Of a DNA stretch of 14,248 nucleotides, positions 10,601 to 14,248 are shown in pieces. This DNA comes from Hyphochytrium catenoides. Taxonomy: Eukaryota > Sar > Hyphochytriomycetes > Hyphochytriales > Hyphochytriaceae. A model generated the notes under the pieces. The model had not been told where the DNA came from and did not search any database. It was given only the letters and a program-made list of their open reading frames with translations. The DNA is taken from positions 10,465-24,712 of the forward strand of contig FLMG01004343.1 in assembly GCA_900088475.1 (NCBI GenBank), in the 5' to 3' direction. Each line of letters begins with the position of its first letter. The first letter of the stretch is position 1. The translations under genes and the position numbers were made by a program.

Positions 10601-13409
10601 GTCTGCGGCGGAAGACTCACGGAATTTGAGGGTAACCGTGCTGTTGACGTCGATGAAGACATCGGATAGCAGTATGGAGAGTAAGCCCTCGCAGGTTGTT
10701 CCAATGACGTTACTGGTGGCACTCCAAGCCCCCGAACGGATATATGCTAAGGATAGAGGAAAGAGTCAATGCTGAGCAACACCCTGCGATTGCTGAATCA
10801 AGCAGAAAAGTTATCCTTCTGAATGATCAAGGTAACCCAGATTAGCAATCGACAAGGGGGTGACCTAAGGCGGAGGGAAGATGGTACTGTTCGTGGCAGA
10901 ACCCCTTCTAGCAATTGGCAACGAAAGCGATACATCAATCGGTACCTGGTTCGACCCTAGCCGTTGAGACGGACAGGAACAGCAGAAGGGGTTTACCGTC
11001 TATCGATGTGCCTTCCACTGCAGCCAAGCCCTGAAGATTATCACACGAATGAGCGGGGAGGACAGCACACCTTCGGAAGAATCGAGAGATAAGAGCCCCT
11101 GCAAGGAGGCAGTAGCCCGCGAAGGTTGAGCTTTCATAGCTGCTCGGTAAAGCATTGGAGGCAGAGGCGCCCATGGTGGTGGAAAATTGGCAGAAAGATA
11201 GATAGTGGGACTGAACTCTATGGAAACCAATGACATTAGAAGACAGCGAATGAAGGAAGCTTATTAGCTCACTCGGCGACCCCCAGAGCCTGTACCTTCT
11301 TGGGCCCACCGGGGAGTCTCGGCGCAATGAGATTGTCCACTCTTACAGCAAAACTAGGAGGGTAGGCGCCAACCGATCCGACTAACGCCATTGCAAGGGT
11401 GTCGTTTGTAAACGAACAGAGGATCTTCAGGCCGTTAACAGGCGGATCCAACGTGCAGCTCCGTTCAAAGTCAAACTCTACGCCGCAGCGGAGGATCGAT
11501 GGGAAGCAACGAAAACAGACAGGCGAGGGTGAGGCCGGATGGTACACTGCCCCCACACGACCAGCATTATCATGACTATTAGAGAACACAAGCAGCAATA
11601 AAGCTCAAACCCTAGGACCTTGGAAGAACCAATCTCTCCACCTGTTGTTCTATTCCAATTGGGGAGGCTGAAGACCGCTTGTACGTCCTTGCTGACGGCC
11701 GGGAAGTTTCTTGAAAGAACTAGAAGAAGGAGTGAATTCGGTTAAGAGGAGAGTACCTAGTGTCCGATGAGCGGTAGAATGGAAGGCGAGGCCGACAAAG
11801 ACAGCAAGATATAAAGCCTAGGAGGCACCTAACTAGGAGGGAAGTTTGCAATACAGAGATTAAGAGACGACAACGAGAGTGAGAGGAAGAACAAGAGGAT
11901 AATAAGAAATAAGCGAACCTTCTTGGAAGTAGAATTTAGCAGTAGTGCCGCTGCCTGGCACGAAAGTTTGGTGTCCCAGAGGCTCGATGGCGAATGCTGA
12001 GATGTTGGACGGCAACACGGGCTCATAGGTGTAGCTTGAGCATGGTCCGCCTGTTCAAGAGTTTTAGAAAGAATTATCTTCCGTAAACATGAGAGAGCCC
12101 TCTTATTATACTGCTACTCAGTCTTATCCTTGCTACACTTGCTTTCTCTGTTACCATTAAACTACAAGGACGAATGTTACTCCTTCTCTAAAGTAGGCTT
12201 CTGCTCCGTCTCTCTTATCTTTCGCCAATATCGTCTGTACTTAGCTACGCACCGTAGGCTGTTCGGCAGTCTTGTGAAGACATCCAAGTCAATGGCTGTT
12301 GCGCCTCGCAAAGTATGGGCCTACATTGGTCCACAGAGGCATAGGAGCTGAAGACAACCGCAGGCAACGTATGAGGCCTAGCACTGTGAGATTATAACTT
12401 GAGATAACAATATGACAAAACTGACATTGCGTTGGTTCCCTTATCTAGTAGAACCCAGTGAGGTGTCCCATCACTGGCAGGGAGGCACTTGGCGGTATCA
12501 AAGGGTAGAGAAAAGGAATCTGCAAGCGTGGTTAAGATTAGGGCAAGCGTGGTTAAGATTAGAGCAAGCGATGTGCATTCCCTCAGGACAAAGAGATTCG
12601 CTGGAGGACAGCAGGGAGACAAAAGTAGGATGAAATGAAGAGGTTCACTAGACAGGACGGATCAGAGAACAAGAGGGTAGAGTAGTCGGATGATAGTGAA
12701 GAGGCCAACCTATTAACGTAAGCTCAAAGCCATCGGAAGAGCCAGAGGCCTGTCTGAAAAGAGGTGACAACGGACCCACTTCGAGACGGACGCCTAAACC
12801 CAATGGAAGGGAAGGGCGTGACAGACAGAGATTGTGAGAGTGAAAGCGAGAGTAAGAGAGGAGAGAAAACACCGAGAAATCGGGACAAGGACTGAAGGGG
12901 TTACGTATGCATAAGGCTGAGAGGAAGGTGGGGCGCCAAAGGAGACGAGTCTGCAGCAGAAAGCCAAGCGAGAGGAAAGTCCAGCCGGGTTATCCTAGTA
13001 ACTAGTGTTATGTCGGACCTGCTGTCTCAGAGCAGAGGGTGGGGTTTGCACTGAGAGGTCCTACTTCGTCTTGAAAGCTTGACAAAGAGGAAAGAGCACT
13101 ATTGTCGCCTTCGGTTTGATCCTCTATTGCCGCCTGTACAAGCCAGTGAACCCCTCTTCTGGCTTTAGGCTTTGCTATTCCAGTCTCTTTGGTTCTTCTA
13201 GCATCGTCATCTAGGCTAAGGAACTGTCTCCTTTTCTCTCTACGGAGAGCTTCACTGTGAAGAGAATTGGGGCTAAGCGAACGGTCTGCTGTACTTTGCC
13301 AGGGAATCTGCCGTTCAGTATGCCGTTCATACCCGCCAGTCCGGGTAGCCGCCACGTTGGACTGGCAGACCACCAGGCCGGTCAGCAGAAGGCTTATCAG
13401 TTGCTTCAT
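2475..13409 (-). CDS. Predicted 7TM receptor fused to INPP4-type phosphoinositide 4-phosphatase (32 exons)
   Basis: Proposed exons, high to low coordinate: 13409-13019, 12793-12710, 12519-12426, 12347-12253, 12050-11919, 11719-11642, 11477-11310, 11217-11071, 10746-10592, 10357-10018, 9905-9805, 9510-9388, 9198-9065, 8806-8500, 8260-8008, 7847-7727, 7451-7134, 6977-6706, 6562-6412, 6311-6194, 6054-5698, 5513-5376, 5210-5052, 4671-4534, 4385-4323, 4191-4102, 3931-3818, 3754-3671, 3588-3498, 3335-3217, 3124-2879, 2678-2475. Phases agree at every junction and the total is 5385 nt. The start ATG has an in-frame TGA five codons upstream (13422-13424), A at -3, and begins a signal peptide. The TAG stop (2475-2477) lies where INPP4 proteins normally end. 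The INPP4 part is recognised by several conserved blocks and the 7TM part by seven hydrophobic helices. Weakest points are the exon 1-2, 7-9 and 20-21 junctions. The alternative is two adjacent genes split near 7130, but no gap there exceeds an ordinary intron. Confidence 0.72.
5052..6311 (-). other. INPP4 N-terminal part: C2-like region and helical bridge, exons 20-23
   Basis: Exon 20 has strand-rich sequence ([22 protein letters not shown]). Exon 21 continues with SLRCYVQ, SGDLGSF and [11 protein letters not shown] and ends in a Lys/Glu-rich helix ([11 protein letters not shown]). In INPP4 enzymes a phospholipid-binding C2 domain occupies this position. Exon 22 is a helix with a [13 protein letters not shown] motif matching the helix that precedes the conserved FxPxNL block. 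Exon 23 carries that block: [18 protein letters not shown]. The exon 20-21 joint is uncertain. The best-looking acceptor (after 6090) would need phase 1, which fits only if exon 20 starts at its internal TTTTCAG; I used the weaker AAAG acceptor before 6054, which keeps the more protein-like frame of exon 20. Confidence 0.7.
6412..7847 (-). other. Cytoplasmic linker exons 16-19 (residues ~868-1155)
   Basis: Exon 16 follows TM7 with an acidic Lys/Glu/Asp-rich segment ([15 protein letters not shown]). Exon 17 holds a roughly 106-residue mixed helix/strand region with [12 protein letters not shown] and [15 protein letters not shown]. Exon 18 is charged with a helix-like [14 protein letters not shown]. 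Exon 19 is low-complexity and Ser/Ala/Pro-rich with NPYDTPG, so probably disordered. I recognise no domain. The exon 17 donor overlaps an in-frame TAG (7130-7132): unspliced RNA would stop after the 7TM part. The 18-to-19 junction (6705 to 6562) restores frame with phase 1. A small alternative exon after the acceptor at 6648 would run into TGA and was not used. Confidence 0.65.
8008..9905 (-). other. Seven-transmembrane domain exons 11-15 (THH1/TOM1/TOM3-like)
   Basis: Exons 11-15 encode seven hydrophobic helices: about 575-595, 605-628, 652-680, 698-722, 764-783, 810-835 and 839-863. The TM3-TM4 connection reads FQW, then NLAYAK, then LRP; the TM5-TM6 loop is basic with CGPLRKKYR; and TM7 contains [11 protein letters not shown]. 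This spacing (aromatic-rich TM3 end, LRP before TM4, KK-rich loop before TM6, acidic/proline TM7) resembles what I know of the plant tobamovirus-multiplication 7TM family (THH1/TOM1/TOM3), a GPCR-like fold. The TM4-TM5 loop has four cysteines, likely lumenal disulfides. Phases 0, 0, 2, 0, 1 all fit. Seven helices are well supported; the family name is tentative, and another GPCR class is possible. Confidence 0.75.
10358..10591 (-). other. Probable GC-AG intron (intron 9)
   Basis: Exon 9 ends in TGG AAG and is followed by GCAAGT, the classic GC-donor consensus (AAG|GCAAGT). Only this donor gives phase 0, as needed for exon 10, which begins GTT GAA GGT after the acceptor GTGTCGCAG. A nearby GTGAGT inside exon 9 would leave phase 1 and hit a stop at once in exon 10. 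Confidence 0.6.
12523..12564. repeat. 21-bp tandem duplication (two copies)
   Basis: CAAGCGTGGTTAAGATTAGGG at 12523-12543 is repeated at 12544-12564 with one difference near the end, followed by a partial third start. On the minus strand each copy reads CTAATCTTAACCACGCTTG, immediately before the CAG acceptor of exon 3 (12519), so a branch-point-like CTTAAC is duplicated at the 3' end of intron 2. Confidence 0.85.
13359..13409 (-). other. N-terminal signal peptide of the receptor-phosphatase
   Basis: The first 17 residues read M-K-Q then a leucine-rich core ([11 protein letters not shown]) followed by C-Q-S, a standard n-region, h-region and small-residue cleavage site. This marks the N-terminal half as secretory/extracellular and supports the chosen start. 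About 40 residues later there is a basic cluster, RREKRR (residues 56-61), that could be a proprotein-convertase site. That is inference from the motif only. Confidence 0.7.
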
Positions 13410-14129
13410 AATGTTTTCCTCTCAGTATTCGCACTCGGAAACAGTCCCATAGCAAACATGAGTTTTCTATAGGAGTAAGGGTCTTGGAGAGCTAAAGGGA
13501 AAGCTCGCACTATAGAATAACTGCGAGGGCCTAACTTGGCCAAGCTGGAGAAGATGCAGGACTCCCCGCCCGCATAGAAACGTTCAGCATAGAGCTCCTT
13601 AGCTGCTGGTTGCTGTTGCTAGCGCATGTAAGGGTACCTTATACTCTATTGAGGCACAATCTCCATGCTCAGGCCGGCTGGCTGTTGACCTTCAGTTCAC
13701 ATCATCACCGAAGGGCAAATTGCCCACTCTCGCGTCGGTTCGCATCTCCATTTTTGAAGTGTCGGAGGGGATTTCTGAGGGTCTTTGGCAAACAGATCTC
13801 AATCTGTCCTTCACTCCTCTCTATCAGCCTGTGTTATGTATTTCTCATCTCTCTCTTCTCTCCTCTGTCAATCTACATAGTTCTCTTTTACTTTTACGCA
13901 GTATTTCTCTTACCTCTTTCGCCCACTCTGTCTCTCTACATACTCATCTCTCTCAACTCTTTCTTGCAGCACCACAGATTGTATCGTACTTCTTGTTCTT
14001 TGGTGCGACCATCATCGTCAGTGTTCGCTCTCCCAGATTCTGATCCCTGAAGATCCTTGGCAATGATGAGGAGTTGAAGTCTGGTTTAGAGCTCCAGGGA
14101 AGTACGCGAAGGCCCGTCTGATTGTCTCA
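13410..14129. other. Intergenic/promoter region of the receptor-phosphatase with a long pyrimidine tract
   Basis: No convincing minus-strand coding sequence. The plus strand from 13801 to 13969 is strongly pyrimidine-rich (many CTCTCT runs, ending TTTCTTGCAG), so the receptor gene's transcribed strand reads as GA-rich upstream sequence. A plus-strand ORF here (13610-14050) is mostly Ser/Leu/Phe low complexity caused by the tract. Part of it, PTLASVRISIFEVSEG near 13720, looks slightly protein-like and could belong to a divergent gene. Confidence 0.4.
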
Positions 14130-14247
14130 TCAGTACCACTTAGAAGCAGTTGTTCTTGCTAGCCTCTTTGACATTTCATCGACATTTGTTGCCAAAGGAT
14201 ACCCCTTCTCATTCCCTTGAGCGAAACGGTGTCCAGTAGCTGTAGCG
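14130..14247 (-). CDS. C-terminal fragment of an upstream gene (runs off the window)
   Basis: A minus-strand frame open from the window edge encodes about 39 residues, including HRFAQGNEKGYPLATN and DEMSKRLARTTASKWY, then two consecutive TGA stops (14130-14132, 14127-14129). The composition is protein-like (charged, amphipathic), and double stops suit a true terminus. The family is not recognised from so short a piece. The opposite strand also has short open segments, so this is a moderate call. If real, it is the gene immediately upstream of the receptor-phosphatase in the same orientation. Confidence 0.4.
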   Translation of the reverse strand, partial: ATATGHRFAQGNEKGYPLATNVDEMSKRLARTTASKWY

Positions 14248-14248
14248 G

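Larger units (their letters stand above)
10018..13409 (-). other. Extracellular domain exons 1-10 (residues ~1-562)
   Basis: After the signal peptide come about 110 polar, basic residues, then exons 2-10 with alternating hydrophobic strands, scattered cysteines and several N-glycosylation sequons (NIS in exon 5, NRT in exon 6, NDT in exon 7, NST in exon 9, NLS and NVS in exon 10). Short strand-like motifs recur: FSLPNW in exon 6, SFNLPF and LTVRFP in exon 10, and [12 protein letters not shown] in exon 7. This is the look of the beta-sandwich ectodomains common on protist surface proteins; I cannot assign a named family. Exon borders here are less secure than downstream: donors are unusual (none begins GTA). 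Exon 1 could instead end at 13065 and exon 2 begin at 12749, which also preserves the frame. Exon 8 (11217-11071) is the least certain. The 324-nt stretch 10747-11070 is read as an intron. Confidence 0.55.

Noticed and set aside
11760-11850. A possible extra exon between exons 5 and 6 ([14 protein letters not shown] or [12 protein letters not shown]).
   Set aside because: The acceptor CTTCTTCTAG at 11720 joins exon 5 to exon 6 directly in phase 1, so the extra exon is unnecessary.
13610-14050. Plus-strand 146-residue ORF.
   Set aside because: Its openness comes from the CT-rich tract, which yields Ser/Leu/Phe runs; there are no recognisable motifs.
1-14248. Search for tRNA, rRNA, CRISPR arrays and transposon ends.
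   Set aside because: By eye I saw no cloverleaf with a CCA-type end, no spaced direct-repeat arrays, and no long terminal or inverted repeats; only the two short tandem duplications stand out.

Overview
The window looks like intron-dense genomic DNA from a microbial eukaryote (a protist or alga). Almost nothing is encoded in long open frames. On the minus strand, however, a long chain of short coding exons (mostly 60-340 nt) is separated by introns of about 60-380 nt with GT...AG borders, pyrimidine-rich 3' ends and matching phases. There is no operon structure and I see no ribosome-binding sites. Position 9945 is an unresolved base, so this is probably a draft assembly. I cannot name the species; intron density and size would suit several lineages.

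The main content is one apparent gene on the minus strand, 13409 down to 2475. I reconstruct it as 32 exons, 5385 coding nt including the stop (exactly divisible by three), or about 1794 residues. In order it encodes: (i) a signal peptide and a roughly 550-residue ectodomain with cysteines and N-glycosylation sites; (ii) seven transmembrane helices resembling the plant THH1/TOM1/TOM3 7TM family; (iii) an acidic/Ser/Ala-rich cytoplasmic linker; (iv) a complete C-terminal module recognisable as inositol polyphosphate 4-phosphatase (INPP4, PI(3,4)P2 4-phosphatase), with its CKSAKDR catalytic loop and conserved C-terminal block. If the single-transcript reading is right, this is a receptor fused to a phosphoinositide phosphatase effector, and it is the most interesting item in the window.

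The flanks hold at least two other minus-strand genes. At 763-1456 (perhaps from 1986) are the last exons of an unidentified helical protein, downstream of the fusion gene. At 14130-14247 is the C-terminal end of a gene upstream of it. Layout is head-to-tail on the minus strand. The first 760 bases contain only short candidate exons on both strands and are unresolved.

Functional reading (inference): an extracellular or lumenal cue sensed by the ectodomain/7TM part would be coupled in the same polypeptide to hydrolysis of PI(3,4)P2 to PI(3)P at the membrane.
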